A stretch of 64,000 nucleotides of DNA, taken from positions 20,024-84,023 of the forward strand of contig NZ_CADIKH010000032.1 of NCBI RefSeq assembly GCF_902859855.1, in the 5' to 3' direction. Under the pieces are notes generated by a model, which was given only the letters and a program-made list of their open reading frames with translations, was not told the origin of the DNA and made no database searches. The DNA comes from Paraburkholderia humisilvae (GTDB taxonomy: Bacteria; Pseudomonadota; Gammaproteobacteria; Burkholderiales; Burkholderiaceae). A program made the position numbers and the translations under genes. Below are positions 27,749 to 38,162 of the stretch, one piece after another (position 1 is the first letter of the stretch; each line of letters opens with the position of its first letter).

Positions 27749-27965
27749 AGGCCGTGCGGCGTCAGGTCACCGCCCGATCTCATGTCGGCTTCGAGAGGAA
27801 TATCTGACAGTGCGTGTGCGCTCCCCTACGACGTCGGTGAACTACTCCGGCAGTGCTGAGCATCCGATCACACGTCCACGTAAATTTAAGAGTTTTCATA
27901 TTTCGCATTATTTCGCCCTGGTTGACAGTTTGCGCTGCCGCAAGACAAACAATCAAAGGAGCGAA

Positions 27966-29874
27966 ATGACACACCGGAAACCCTATGGCGGTTTGGCAGG
28001 CATGGCGGTTCGCCTGCTGGCCGCATTCATGCTGCTATTCGTAGCGTTCGCCGCAAAGGCTGAATCGTTAGACGAGTTTGTCGCGTATTGTCATACGCTC
28101 TTTGCAAAGGCAGGGGCCGTACCGGGCGCACCGTTGTGCCTCCGGAACGCCGCCAACGGCGGCATCTACGGCATGGGTTCCCTATGCGTGCGGCGGGTCG
28201 ATATTACAGTCGTATTGTGGCGGCAACGCGCAAGCATCGGAACCGGAACAGAGCTGTCCGGTGGCCGACCCGGTTTATCCGGGCAGTGGCGCGGTCACGC
28301 TTACCAAGACGGATTTTGTCAGTGGCGATGACATTCCCCTGCTGTTCACACGGACCTACCGATCGAAGTCAATGGGCAGTTCCGCGATCGCGATAGGTGC
28401 GGCGTGGGTACATAACTGGCAGCGCAGCGTGGACCTTGCAAGCGCGAATAGTGGTGGTTCATCAAAGATCATCGCTTTTCGTGAGAACGGCGAGCCCGTC
28501 ACGTTCAACGGGTCGGCCGGCACCTGGCGCACAACGGCGTTCACGGGGCTCTCACTTGTGCAGAGCGGTTCAGGCTGGACGCTGACCGACCTCTTCACCG
28601 AGATCACCGAGACCTATTCCGCACAAGGTGTTTTGCTGTCGGAACGCACGGGGACCGGTTTCACGCGAACGCTCGCGTATGACGGTGCGGGCCGGCTCAC
28701 GGCGATCACGCAGCACAGTGACGATGCGCTCGCGAAGTTCGATCTGGTACTGCGCTTCGACTATGACGACAAGGGCCGGCTTGCGCGATTGACCGACCCG
28801 ACAGGTGGTCTGACGCAGTACGGCTATGACGCTAACAGCAATCTCGTTTCTGTCAGTTAGCCTGACGGCTATACCAGGCGGTATGTCTATGAAGATGCAC
28901 GATTCAAGAATGCGATAACCGGCGAGTTTGACGAAACCGGTTCACGCATTGCGACCTGGAGTTATGACAGTGAGGGGCGCGCGACGGCGGTCAGTCATCC
29001 GGACACGACCCGCAATGTGCAGTTCGCCTATGGCAATGGCACAACGGATGTCATTGACAGTCGCCAGACCACACGGCTCAGCTTTTCGTCGATTGGCGGC
29101 ATGCTGCGACCGACCGGAAGCAGTTCGTCGACCGCTACCACGGCGTCGGTCTGGGACGCTTCAGGGAATCTGCTCAAGGACACCACCGCGAGCGACGGCA
29201 CGCGCGAGTACAGCTATGACGGAACGGGGCGTCCTGTCCGAGTCGTCATAAAGGGGCCTTCCGCGACACGTGTCATCTCGATGCGCTACGTCGATGCGGA
29301 CGGTGTGCGTCCAGCGATGATCGCGTCGCCGGGCAAGTTGCGCGCGTTCGTGTACGACGCGAACGGCAATCTGAGTGGCTACAGCGAACGCAACACGACC
29401 GATCCGACCGGAGAGCATGGCTTCGACGCATTGTGGGACGGCCAGCAGCAACGGACCACTGGCGTTGCATATGACTCGCTCAACCGGGTATCCCGGGCGA
29501 GGGTCTATGTCAACGGAGCGTTGACCGAAGACTGGTTTTACTTCTACGACCACATCGGGAATCTTAATACCGCACAGAACAATGTCTCGCGATGGATGTT
29601 CGGCAATCAGGACCGGGATGCATCCCATCGTGTTACGTGGCAGTCAGGCAACTATCGCAGCACGCGCATGGTGTACGACGCGAGGGGGCGCCTTGCGCAG
29701 TTCACTTATGACGAACAGGCTAGCCCTTCGACTGGCGGCCTGGCCCGTGCGCTGACCGTGAACTATGGATATTCGCCCGACGGCGAAGTTGCGACCCGTA
29801 CCGGCACTGTCACGAAGAATGGCGGAGCTCCGTCGTCAATCAGCAGCGACGAGAAAGAGAATACTGGAGGGTAA
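27966..29874 (+). pseudogene. RHS/YD-repeat exported protein, disrupted by a frameshift and an amber stop
   Basis: The ATG at 27966 starts a signal peptide (MAVRLLAAFMLLFVAFAAKAES). The frame shifts by one near 28178-28184 (run of C), continues as YACGGSILQSYCGGNAQ... with a DUF6531-like start (SGAVTLTKTDFVSGDDIPLLFTRTYRS), and hits TAG at 28858 where the context VS*PDGYTRRYVYED implies an original CAG. YD repeats (YDGAGRLTAI, YDDKGRLARL, YDANSNLVSV, YDSEGRATAV, YDGTGRPVRV) run to 29874. There is no conserved RHS core boundary or toxin tip, so the 3' end also appears lost. It lies next to the IS remnant. Confidence 0.85.
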
Positions 29875-30085
29875 CGACAAGCGACCGCCTGAGTCGGCGT
29901 AAATCGCCTTGATGCATCTTGTTGACTGCGCTGGCGGGGACTTCATCCCGCCAGGCACTCAGACTAAGCGGTTGCCAGAATCGGTTGCCAGGACCGCCCG
30001 TTCCGCGCCTTGATCGTGATGACGAGGCAACACGGATGGGCCTGGCCTTAATGCAGGAAAAAACAATACGAGGCCGGCGAGTCTG

Positions 30086-31609
30086 TTAGCTCGCGTGAGG
30101 CATCGCAAACTCAGCCCCTTTGTCTTCGCTGTCCGGCCAACGCTGCATCACGCTCTTGTAGTGCGTGTAAAACCGCACCGCTTCCTCTCCGTGCGCGTGG
30201 TGATCGCCGAACAGAGATCGCTTCCATCCTCCAAACGAATGCCACGCCGCCGGCACGGGACTCGGCACATTGATGCCCACCATGCCCGCCTGAATCTGCC
30301 GCGTAAACGTGCGCGCCGTGCCGCCGTCCGCAGTGAAAAGCGACACACAGTTGCCCAGTTCGTGCGCGTTGACGAGTGCGATCGCGCTTGCCAGATCCGG
30401 TACGCGAACCACCGACAGCACCGGCCCGAAAATCTCTTCACGGTAGATGCTCATATCGGGCTTCACGTCGTCAAAGAGCGAGCCGCCGAGGAAGAAGCCC
30501 TCTTCATGGCCGCGCACCGCATGGCCGCGACCATCGACGACGAGCCTCGCGCCCGCCGCGACCCCGGCTTCGATATAACCGGTCACCTTGGCTCGATGCG
30601 CGGCGCTGATGAGCGGTCCCATGTCCAGATCGGGCTCCATTCCGCCACCGATCCTGAGCGAACGCACGCGCGGCATTAGCCGTTCTATCAAATCATCAGC
30701 GATGCGCCCCACCGCCACCGCGACCGAGGTCGCCATGCAGCGCTCGCCGGCCGAGCCGTACGCCGAGTTGATCAGCGCATCGACAGCCTGATTGAGATTC
30801 GCGTCGGGCATGACCACCAGATGGTTCTTCGCACTGCCCAATGCCTGCACGCGCTTGCCGCGTTTCGCGCTTTCTCTATAGATGTATTCCGCGACCGGCG
30901 TCGAACCGACCACCGATATCGCGGCCACATCGGGGTGATCGATCAATGCATCGACGGTGCTCTTGTCGCCGTGCACGACATTGAAAACTCCTTTGGGAAA
31001 ACCTGCTTCGATGAACAGTTCGGCAAGCCGGATCGAAGCCGACGGCGTGCGCTCCGAGGGCTTGAGTATGAACGTGTTGCCGGTTGCGGCCGCCATCACG
31101 AACATCCAGCACGGCACCACCATCGGGAAGTTGAAAGGCGTCACGCCCGCGGCAACGCCGAGCGGCTGACGCAGATTCCAGCTGTCCATGCCACCGCTCG
31201 TCTGATCGGTGAAATCGGTCTTGAGCAGGTTCGGAATACCGCATGCGAATTCGACGATCTCGATGCCGCGCACCACCTCGCCCTTCGCGTCCGAAAACAG
31301 TTTTCCGTGATCACGGGTAATCAGTTCCGCGAGTTCGTCCGAATGCGCCTCGAGCAGTTCCTTGAACTTGAACATCAAACGCGCTCGCTTGAGCGGCGGG
31401 GTCTCGCTCCACGTCGCAAACGCGGTTTTTGCGGCGGCAACAGCAACGCCGACTTCGCTTGTGTTCGCGACCGGCACACGGGCCGTGACCTGGCCTTGCG
31501 CAGGGTCGAATACGTCGTTGAACCGGCCGCTCGTGCCCGCGGCATGTTGACCGTCGATGAAATGACTCAGCTCGCGCACGCGCGCGGCGCCGTGATTTGC
31601 TTCGTTCAT
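30086..31609 (-). CDS. mmsA: CoA-acylating methylmalonate-semialdehyde dehydrogenase
   Basis: The start at 31609 is set by GAGGAGGAA seven bases upstream; the longer frame is unlikely. The 507-residue ALDH-fold protein has the MmsA signatures GVTPFNFPMVVPCWMFVMA, NVVHGDKSTVDALIDHPDV and catalytic Cys in SAGERCMATSVAV. It converts methylmalonate or malonate semialdehyde to propionyl- or acetyl-CoA, in valine, pyrimidine or inositol breakdown. No valine-pathway partners are adjacent; it stands alone between the RHS remnant and the SnoaL-like gene. Confidence 0.93.
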   Translation of the reverse strand: MNEANHGAARVRELSHFIDGQHAAGTSGRFNDVFDPAQGQVTARVPVANTSEVGVAVAAAKTAFATWSETPPLKRARLMFKFKELLEAHSDELAELITRDHGKLFSDAKGEVVRGIEIVEFACGIPNLLKTDFTDQTSGGMDSWNLRQPLGVAAGVTPFNFPMVVPCWMFVMAAATGNTFILKPSERTPSASIRLAELFIEAGFPKGVFNVVHGDKSTVDALIDHPDVAAISVVGSTPVAEYIYRESAKRGKRVQALGSAKNHLVVMPDANLNQAVDALINSAYGSAGERCMATSVAVAVGRIADDLIERLMPRVRSLRIGGGMEPDLDMGPLISAAHRAKVTGYIEAGVAAGARLVVDGRGHAVRGHEEGFFLGGSLFDDVKPDMSIYREEIFGPVLSVVRVPDLASAIALVNAHELGNCVSLFTADGGTARTFTRQIQAGMVGINVPSPVPAAWHSFGGWKRSLFGDHHAHGEEAVRFYTHYKSVMQRWPDSEDKGAEFAMPHAS

Positions 31610-31910
31610 ACATTCCTCCTCGAGGAAAGGCGGGCGCTGCCGCAGTGCCGTCCGTCGCCGACCGCGCGACGCATCGTCAAGCGAGCGTGCGCAACGCCCA
31701 CTTGATGGCGAGCGCGACGTGACTGGCCACGCGTCGGTCCTCTTCAGGTAGTCCATGAGGACCCGCGCCAGATTAAGGAAAACTGCCCTGCGGATCGTGA
31801 ATCCTGTCACCGCTTACGAGAACCAGTTTAGGTTTTATGGTTCTGCACTGAGCCTCTAGCTGCGGCGGTTCGGGGACATCTCGTGCATATTTCTGGCCAC
31901 CAGGCCGCTT

Positions 31911-32306
31911 TCATCGCCCGACGTCAGTGATCGGCTGAACCCATTGCTTCCGCCAATCGGGTGCATCAAACGAATCTGAAAAGTACTGCGTCTCGTGAAC
32001 GACCTTGCCGTTGCGAAACTCCATGATGCTCACCACGCGTGTCGGTCGTCCTTGATAGGCAATCGTGTATTCCGTCACCCACAGATTGCCTTCTCCTTGA
32101 ATTCGCCTGACATCAAAACCGGATGGCTTATCCGGATGATGACCCCGCAATGCCTGCAAGTTGCTTCGTCCGAGGATTCGTTCACCTGATTGAGGGTAAT
32201 CACAGATGGCATCGTCATCGTAGATGTCGTGCTCCGCGTCGAGATCGCCGGTTGCCGATGCATGCCAGTGTGCGCTCAGGGCTTCACGGATTGTTTCGTC
32301 TTGCAT
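31911..32306 (-). CDS. SnoaL-like / NTF2-fold protein
   Basis: 131 residues of the small cone-shaped NTF2 fold: an N-terminal helix pair (IREALSAHWHASATGDLDAEHDIYDDDAICDYPQSGERILG) and a beta sheet ending VVSIMEFRNGKVVHETQYFSDSFDAP. These proteins include isomerases, hydrolases and binding proteins, so activity cannot be assigned. It is 34 bases upstream of the next gene's stop on the same strand. Confidence 0.85.
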   Translation of the reverse strand: MQDETIREALSAHWHASATGDLDAEHDIYDDDAICDYPQSGERILGRSNLQALRGHHPDKPSGFDVRRIQGEGNLWVTEYTIAYQGRPTRVVSIMEFRNGKVVHETQYFSDSFDAPDWRKQWVQPITDVGR

Positions 32307-32339
32307 CGGTTACCTCCGGATAAGACCCACGTTTGAATG

Positions 32340-33278
32340 TCACTCACGTTGCGTGAGAAAGCCGCCGCTTCCGGTGTTGACGACCTGGTTGAACCTGTGC
32401 CTCGTCTCGATCCGGTTAATCTCGTCAAACGCATCGACGGGAAGTGCAGCGATGTCGAAGTTCTCCCGCGCACGGGCCGCGCTCTTTGGGGTCGTCAGCA
32501 AAGCGCCGCCGCGTTGCACCGCCCACGCGAGCAGTACCTGGGCTGGCGTTTTTCCAATTCGCACGGCAATCCGCGAGATAACGGGGTCCTCAAGCGGCCC
32601 CGGCCTGATTCCGTGACCCAGCGGCGCGTAGGCCAGAAATACAATCTCATTCTTCTTGCAGAATTCCAGCAGTTCCGCTTCTGGAAGATACGGATGGGCT
32701 TCGACCTGCACCACTGCGGGCTTGATTCGTGCCGATTCGTAGAGCGGCTGCAACTCGTCAAGGAGAATGTCAGAGAGTCCGATCGCACGGCATCTGCCAT
32801 GGTCGACGAGATCTTCCATCGCGCGCCATGTGTCGAGTAGCGTCACGCCTTCATCGTAGATGACATTGCCCGCTTCATCGTGCGGATCCTGTTCATCCCC
32901 GGGCTCAAATGCAAACGGCGTGTGGATAAGGTAAAGGTCCAGATAGTCGAGCCCAAGCCTGTCGCGACTCGCCTCGAAAGCACGTTCGACACGCTCGGGC
33001 CGATGATTGTTGTTCCACATTTTGGTGGTCACAAAGAGGTCTTCGCGCGCGATTCCTTCAGCCGCGAGCCCTGCCCGCATGGCCTCGCCCACCTCACGTT
33101 CATTCCGGTAACGCTCAGCACAATCGATATGACGATAGCCGGCTGCCAGTGCGTCTCGGGTCGCACGGCTCGTCGTCTCTGCGTCGGGAATCAGCGTGCC
33201 AAATCCGAGTGCGGGCATGTGGCCGCCTCCGTGATTGAGCACTAACTTTTTGCTCCGGAAATCGGCAGACTCCGTCAT
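32340..33278 (-). CDS. Aldo/keto reductase
   Basis: The start at 33278 has GGAGG seven bases upstream. The 312-residue TIM barrel carries the AKR tetrad: Asp/Tyr in HIDCAERYRNEREVGEAM, Lys in LFVTTKMWNNNHRPE, and His in LYLIHTPFAF, plus a C-terminal NADPH segment TTPKSAARARENFD. It reduces an aldehyde or ketone with NADPH; the substrate is unknown. It may be cotranscribed with the SnoaL-like gene downstream. Confidence 0.92.
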   Translation of the reverse strand: MTESADFRSKKLVLNHGGGHMPALGFGTLIPDAETTSRATRDALAAGYRHIDCAERYRNEREVGEAMRAGLAAEGIAREDLFVTTKMWNNNHRPERVERAFEASRDRLGLDYLDLYLIHTPFAFEPGDEQDPHDEAGNVIYDEGVTLLDTWRAMEDLVDHGRCRAIGLSDILLDELQPLYESARIKPAVVQVEAHPYLPEAELLEFCKKNEIVFLAYAPLGHGIRPGPLEDPVISRIAVRIGKTPAQVLLAWAVQRGGALLTTPKSAARARENFDIAALPVDAFDEINRIETRHRFNQVVNTGSGGFLTQRE

Positions 33279-33516
33279 GACGACACCTCCACATGAGTTC
33301 ATGCCCTGCGAAGAAGGACGAACATTGGAGTTGTATGTGTGGAAGTCGTATTCGTCAAACTGCTTCGTGTTGATTTACCGCTAGGTCGCTGCTATCAACG
33401 TCGAACCACGCCGCTTCGTAGCTCGCGCGCCAGGCCCCGAGCTTACGTTTTGCTTCCGCCAGCGACTCAAGCGCGTACCAGCATGAAGGCGCCGCGCTCT
33501 GCGCTGCTTGCTGATT

Positions 33517-34983
33517 TCATTTGCCCTGCACGGAATTTCCTTTGTGCTCTTCACTCAGAGACACCGGGGTCAGCGAATCGGCAATATCCACCCAACCGCC
33601 GCCCATCGCCTGATACACGCTGATCACCTGGTTAAAGCGTGCGGCCTGAAAACTGGCGAGGGAAAGTTCAACGGAGAACAGGTCGTTCTCGGATACCAGT
33701 ACGTCGATATAGCCAATCAAGCCGTCTTCGAATTTGAGGCTGGAGAGCCTCGCATATTCACGCAACGCATCGACGCGCTCCTGCTGACGGGCAGTCTGCT
33801 CGGTGGTCTTAAGCGAGCCCACCAGCGCGTCGTTGGTATCGTTGAACGCGCCCAGGATGGTTTGCTGATAAATCAGTTGTGCCTGGCGCTTTTGGGCCTC
33901 GGCCGACTGGACCTGGCCACCAATGGCGCCTGAAGTGAAGATCGGCCCGCTCAGACCCGCCCCAATCGACCAAAGCGCAGCCGGTCCGGAGAGGAAATCG
34001 CCGAAGGCGGTGCTGACCGAGCCCAATGCGCCGGTCAACGAGATGGTCGGATAGTAAAGCGCGCGCGTGGCGCCCACATTCGCATTGGCCGCGATCAGAT
34101 TCTGTTCGGCCTGCAGGATATCGGGGCGCCGCTCCAGTAACGTCGAAGGCAGATCGGCCGGTACCACGGGAACCACCAGTTCGCTGATCGACTTTCCTCG
34201 TGGAATCGGCCCGGGATTATGCCCAAGCAGGATGGAAATGCCGTTTTCCACAACTGCAATCTGCTGCTCGACGGCAGGAATGGTCGATTGCGCGAGCTTG
34301 TATTGCGAGCGCACCTGCGAAAGCTCCGTTTCGGAGACGAGGCCTTTCCGGTAGCGCAATTCGAAGATACGCAGTGTTTCGCCGAAGTTGTGCGCGGTGG
34401 CTTGAGACACTTCGAGTTGCCGATCGAGTCCGCGCAACGTGATATAGCTGGTCGCGACACCCGTCACGAGGGAAAGTACGACGCCTCGCTGGGCCTGCTC
34501 GCTGGCGTACACCTGCGCCTGCGCCGCTTCAGTCAGGCGCCTGACCCGACCGAACAGATCGATCTGCCACGAAGCGGACAACGCGCCCTGATAGAGATTG
34601 AATACGGGATCGAGCGCGGGCGATAGCGGTGGCATCCCGACCTCGCTGGTCCGGTTGCGGCTCACATTGGCGCCATAGTTGATCTGCGGGAGGCCCTGTG
34701 AGCGCGCGGAACGCAGCAAGCCGATGAACTGGTCGACGCGCGCGGCCGCGACGCGCACGTCCAGATTGTCGCGCAGTCCGGTTTGAATCAGGTCGTTTAA
34801 CACGGGATCGTCAAACTGCTCCCACCATGTCGTGTTCGCGACCTCTTCAGCCTGGGGCAAATCGATCCGCCACGTTGCGGGCACCTGCACCTCGGGGCGG
34901 CTGTAATCGGGTCCCACGGCAATGCAGCCCGCCACGCAAGCGGTCGTGGCGACCAGTATCGCAGCAAGCGTCAGCGTTCTCAT
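33517..34983 (-). CDS. RND efflux outer-membrane lipoprotein (NodT family), pump 2
   Basis: About 488 residues with lipobox VAGC and the duplicated OEP domain (TTWWEQFDDPVLNDLIQTGL and ERRPDILQAEQNLIAANANVGATRALYYPTISL). GTG at 34986 and ATG at 34983 are both possible; CTGGAG favours the ATG. It is last in the pump 2 operon, 101 bases after the permease, and that gap holds copy 2 of the 36-base repeat. Confidence 0.9.
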   Translation of the reverse strand: MRTLTLAAILVATTACVAGCIAVGPDYSRPEVQVPATWRIDLPQAEEVANTTWWEQFDDPVLNDLIQTGLRDNLDVRVAAARVDQFIGLLRSARSQGLPQINYGANVSRNRTSEVGMPPLSPALDPVFNLYQGALSASWQIDLFGRVRRLTEAAQAQVYASEQAQRGVVLSLVTGVATSYITLRGLDRQLEVSQATAHNFGETLRIFELRYRKGLVSETELSQVRSQYKLAQSTIPAVEQQIAVVENGISILLGHNPGPIPRGKSISELVVPVVPADLPSTLLERRPDILQAEQNLIAANANVGATRALYYPTISLTGALGSVSTAFGDFLSGPAALWSIGAGLSGPIFTSGAIGGQVQSAEAQKRQAQLIYQQTILGAFNDTNDALVGSLKTTEQTARQQERVDALREYARLSSLKFEDGLIGYIDVLVSENDLFSVELSLASFQAARFNQVISVYQAMGGGWVDIADSLTPVSLSEEHKGNSVQGK

Positions 34984-35010
34984 CACGTACTCCAGATTCT
35001 CCGACGGCCG

Positions 35011-35046
35011 TGCACGCCTCCTCTAGCGAAAGCCCGGCGATCGCGA
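35011..35046 (-). repeat. 36-base leader element, copy 2 (before the pump 2 outer-membrane gene)
   Basis: It is identical to 18629-18664 at 34 of 36 positions and in the same orientation relative to the downstream gene. It follows the permease stop by 38 bases and precedes the lipoprotein start by 27. It includes TAGAGGAGG, but the next gene has its own CTGGAG site, so this one is not needed for that start. Confidence 0.75.
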
Positions 35047-35084
35047 ACACGGTGAGCGTCTGCCGGATGGAATCGGGCCGCGGC

Positions 35085-38000
35085 TTACTGCGGGCCACCG
35101 CCGGTTCCCGAAGGCTGCAACGCACGCCGCTCTTCCTTGCCGAACACCACCATGTAGAGGGCGGGCAGAAACACCAGCGTCAACAGCGTCGCCACCAGCA
35201 GCCCTCCCATGATCGCGAAGGCCATCGCACCCCAGAACACCGTTGGCGCGATCGGGATCAGCCCGAGCACGGTCGAAATCGACGTCAACATCATCGGCCG
35301 TATGCGCGAGGTCCCCGACGCGACCACCGCCTCCAGCACACCCATGCCCTCGTCGCGAAAGGTCTCGATCTGCACGATCAGGATCAGCCCGTTCTTCGCG
35401 ATCATGCCGATCAGCGCGAGAATGCCCAGAATGGCGACGAAGCCAAGCGGCCGGTTGAACACCAGCAAGGCCAGCACAACGCCTATCAGGCCCAACGGCA
35501 TCACCGACACCACCATCGCCAGCCGTTTGAAACTCACCAGCAGCACCATCATGCTCGTCAGCATCAGCACGATCATCAGGGGAACGACGGCAAACACCGA
35601 CTGCTGCGAAATCGCGCTTTCCTCGAAGATGCCGCCGGTCGCGATGTGATAGCCCTTGGGCAGCTTCGCGTTGAACGCGGTGATCTTCGGCGCCAGGGTT
35701 GCGACGACTTCGTCAGGCAGCGCGCCATGCATCACGTCAGCGCGCACCGTGAGCGTCGGTATGCGGTTGCGTCGCCAGATCAATGGCGATTCCTGTTCCT
35801 CCGTAAACGTCGCGAACTGACTGAGTGCAACCATCCGACCGCTCGGTGTAGGCACCTGCAACGTACTCAGCGTCTGGACTGTCATCGCCTTCTCATCCGC
35901 GGCCCGCGCGATAACGTTGATCAGGTAGATGTCGTCGCGGATCTGCGTGATGGGCGTGCCGGTAATGATGGTGTTCATGATGCCCGCCAGCGCGGCGGAA
36001 CTGACACCGAGCTGGCGCGCTTCATCCTGGTCGATATGAATCCGGATCTGCCGGGCGGGCTCCATCCAGTCGAAGTTCACATGGCGGGTCCGCTCGTCCG
36101 CCCCCACGATACCGGCCAGATCGAGTGCGATCCTGCGCACTTGTGCCGGATCAAAGCCCGAAACGCGATATTGCAGCGGCCAACCGACCGGCGGCCCCAG
36201 TTCCAGTGGAGACACGCGTGCAACGATGCCCGGAAACTGGTCGGCCAGGATTTTCTCCAGTTTCAACTGCAATCGGTCGCGTGCCTCAAGACTTTTGGCA
36301 ACCACGATGATCTGGGCAAAAAATGGATTCGGTAGCTGGACATTCAAGGTAAGAATAAAGCGTACCGCGCCTCGGCCCACATAGCTGCTGATGTGGTCGA
36401 CATCGGCATCGCTTTTCAGAATGGCTTCGATCTGCTTGACCTGAGACTCGGTGGCATGGATCGAAGCGTTCTGGCGCAACGTCAGATCCACCGTCAATTC
36501 AGGCCGATCGGACGCGGGGAAGAACTGCCGTGGCACAAATCTGACCAGCAAGATCGACACCACGAATGCCAGCAGCGTCACCGCAATCGTGAGCCACCTC
36601 AAGCGCAGCGCGCCGCGCAGGAAGCGGTCATAGCCCATCAGCATCTTGCCGGGCTTCTTCGGCTCCTTGCTTGCCTTGGGGGCCTTCAGGATCGCCCGTC
36701 CGACAAGCGGCGAGAAAATCACCGCGCCGAACCACGAGACAAGCAGGGCGATCGCGACCACGGCGAAGATCGAAAACGTGTACTCGCCGGCCGAACTCTT
36801 TGCGAAACCAATCGGCACGAAACTGGAAATCGACACCAGCGTGCCGATCAGCATCGGCGCAGCCAGGGTCCGGTAAGCATAGGTCGCCGCCTGGTCCTTG
36901 CTGTCACCGGCGGCGAGGCGGTTGATCATCGCGTCGACCGTGGTCATCGCGTCGTCAACCAGCAGCGTCAACGCGATGATCAACGCACCCAGCGACACCC
37001 GGTGCAGGTCGATGTGCACAAGGTCCATGATCGCAAACACGATCGCCAGCGTCACCGGAATCGATAGCGCGACCACCGTCCCCGGCCGGATGCCCAGACT
37101 CACGAAGCTGCACACCAGGATGATAATGATGGCCTGCCAGAGGGACGCCATGAAATCGTTAATCGCGACGTCGACTGTATCCGCCTGATTGGCGACCAGA
37201 ATCGGCTCGATGCCGGCAGGCAGGTTCGCGGTGATATCGGCCATCTCGGCCTTCAGGTTACGGCCGAGCGCCAGGATATCGCCTGAAGCGCGCATCGCGA
37301 TCGCCAGACCGATCGCCGGCTTGCCATTGACGCGGAACATCGGTTGCGGCGGGTCGGCGAAACCGCGTCTCACGGTCGCGATATTGCCGAGGCGAATAAT
37401 GCGCCCGCCCAACACCAGATTGACATCCTCGATGTCGCGTTCGGAATCGAAGGCGCCGGTCACCCTGAAGAACACCCGCTCCTGTCCGGTTTGCAAAACA
37501 CCGGTCGGCATGATCACGTTTTGCGCCCGCAATGCACCGACGATGGTCGGGTAGTCCAGACGCAGGCCGGCCAGACGGCTGGTCGAGAACTCGATGTAGA
37601 TCTGTTCGTCCTGCGCGCCCAGCACGTCGATCTTCGAGACGTCCGGCACCAGCAGCAACCGTGAGCGAATCGCTTCGACGCGATCGCGCAACTCGCGCAG
37701 GCTGTAACCATCGGACGTGAACCCGTAGATGATGCCGTACGTGTCACCAAAATCATCATTGAAGAACGGCCCGACCGTCCCGGCCGGCAGCGTTTGCCGC
37801 ATATCGCCGACGTTCTTGCGAACCTGATACCAGATGTCCTGGACTTCGGAAGGAGGGGTCGACTGCAGCAGATCCACAAAGATCGTCGTTTGGCCTGCCG
37901 TTGTGTAGCTGCGTATCCGGTCCAGGTGACGGGTCTCCTGCAACGTGCGCTCAAGGCGCTCGGTCACTTGCGAGAGCGTGTCGTCGACCGTCGCTCCCGG

Positions 38001-38162
38001 CCACCCGGCGGCGACGACCATGGTGCGGAACGTAAAGACCGGATCTTCCGCACGCCCCAGCCCGAGAAATGACAACGTTCCCGCCACGAGAGCGGCGATC
38101 ATCAGGAACACTACCAGCGAGCGCTTTGAAAGCGCCCACTCTGAAAGATTCGGGCCGATCAC
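35085..38162 (-). CDS. RND efflux permease (AcrB/TriC-like), pump 2
   Basis: 1025 residues with the RND architecture: MIGPNLSEWALSKRSLVVFLMIAA N terminus, LTLLVDDAMTTVDAMINRL in TM4, and LALIGMIAKNGLILIVQIETF in the second half. The sequence is clearly different from pump 1 and closer to the RND subgroup that works with short adaptors. It overlaps the adaptor gene by four bases. Confidence 0.93.
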   Translation of the reverse strand: MIGPNLSEWALSKRSLVVFLMIAALVAGTLSFLGLGRAEDPVFTFRTMVVAAGWPGATVDDTLSQVTERLERTLQETRHLDRIRSYTTAGQTTIFVDLLQSTPPSEVQDIWYQVRKNVGDMRQTLPAGTVGPFFNDDFGDTYGIIYGFTSDGYSLRELRDRVEAIRSRLLLVPDVSKIDVLGAQDEQIYIEFSTSRLAGLRLDYPTIVGALRAQNVIMPTGVLQTGQERVFFRVTGAFDSERDIEDVNLVLGGRIIRLGNIATVRRGFADPPQPMFRVNGKPAIGLAIAMRASGDILALGRNLKAEMADITANLPAGIEPILVANQADTVDVAINDFMASLWQAIIIILVCSFVSLGIRPGTVVALSIPVTLAIVFAIMDLVHIDLHRVSLGALIIALTLLVDDAMTTVDAMINRLAAGDSKDQAATYAYRTLAAPMLIGTLVSISSFVPIGFAKSSAGEYTFSIFAVVAIALLVSWFGAVIFSPLVGRAILKAPKASKEPKKPGKMLMGYDRFLRGALRLRWLTIAVTLLAFVVSILLVRFVPRQFFPASDRPELTVDLTLRQNASIHATESQVKQIEAILKSDADVDHISSYVGRGAVRFILTLNVQLPNPFFAQIIVVAKSLEARDRLQLKLEKILADQFPGIVARVSPLELGPPVGWPLQYRVSGFDPAQVRRIALDLAGIVGADERTRHVNFDWMEPARQIRIHIDQDEARQLGVSSAALAGIMNTIITGTPITQIRDDIYLINVIARAADEKAMTVQTLSTLQVPTPSGRMVALSQFATFTEEQESPLIWRRNRIPTLTVRADVMHGALPDEVVATLAPKITAFNAKLPKGYHIATGGIFEESAISQQSVFAVVPLMIVLMLTSMMVLLVSFKRLAMVVSVMPLGLIGVVLALLVFNRPLGFVAILGILALIGMIAKNGLILIVQIETFRDEGMGVLEAVVASGTSRIRPMMLTSISTVLGLIPIAPTVFWGAMAFAIMGGLLVATLLTLVFLPALYMVVFGKEERRALQPSGTGGGPQ

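Noticed and set aside
34827..36335. 502-codon plus-strand open frame
   Set aside because: It lies antisense to the pump 2 permease and outer-membrane genes, is Arg/His/Gln-rich and shows no family motif; it is a GC-rich shadow.
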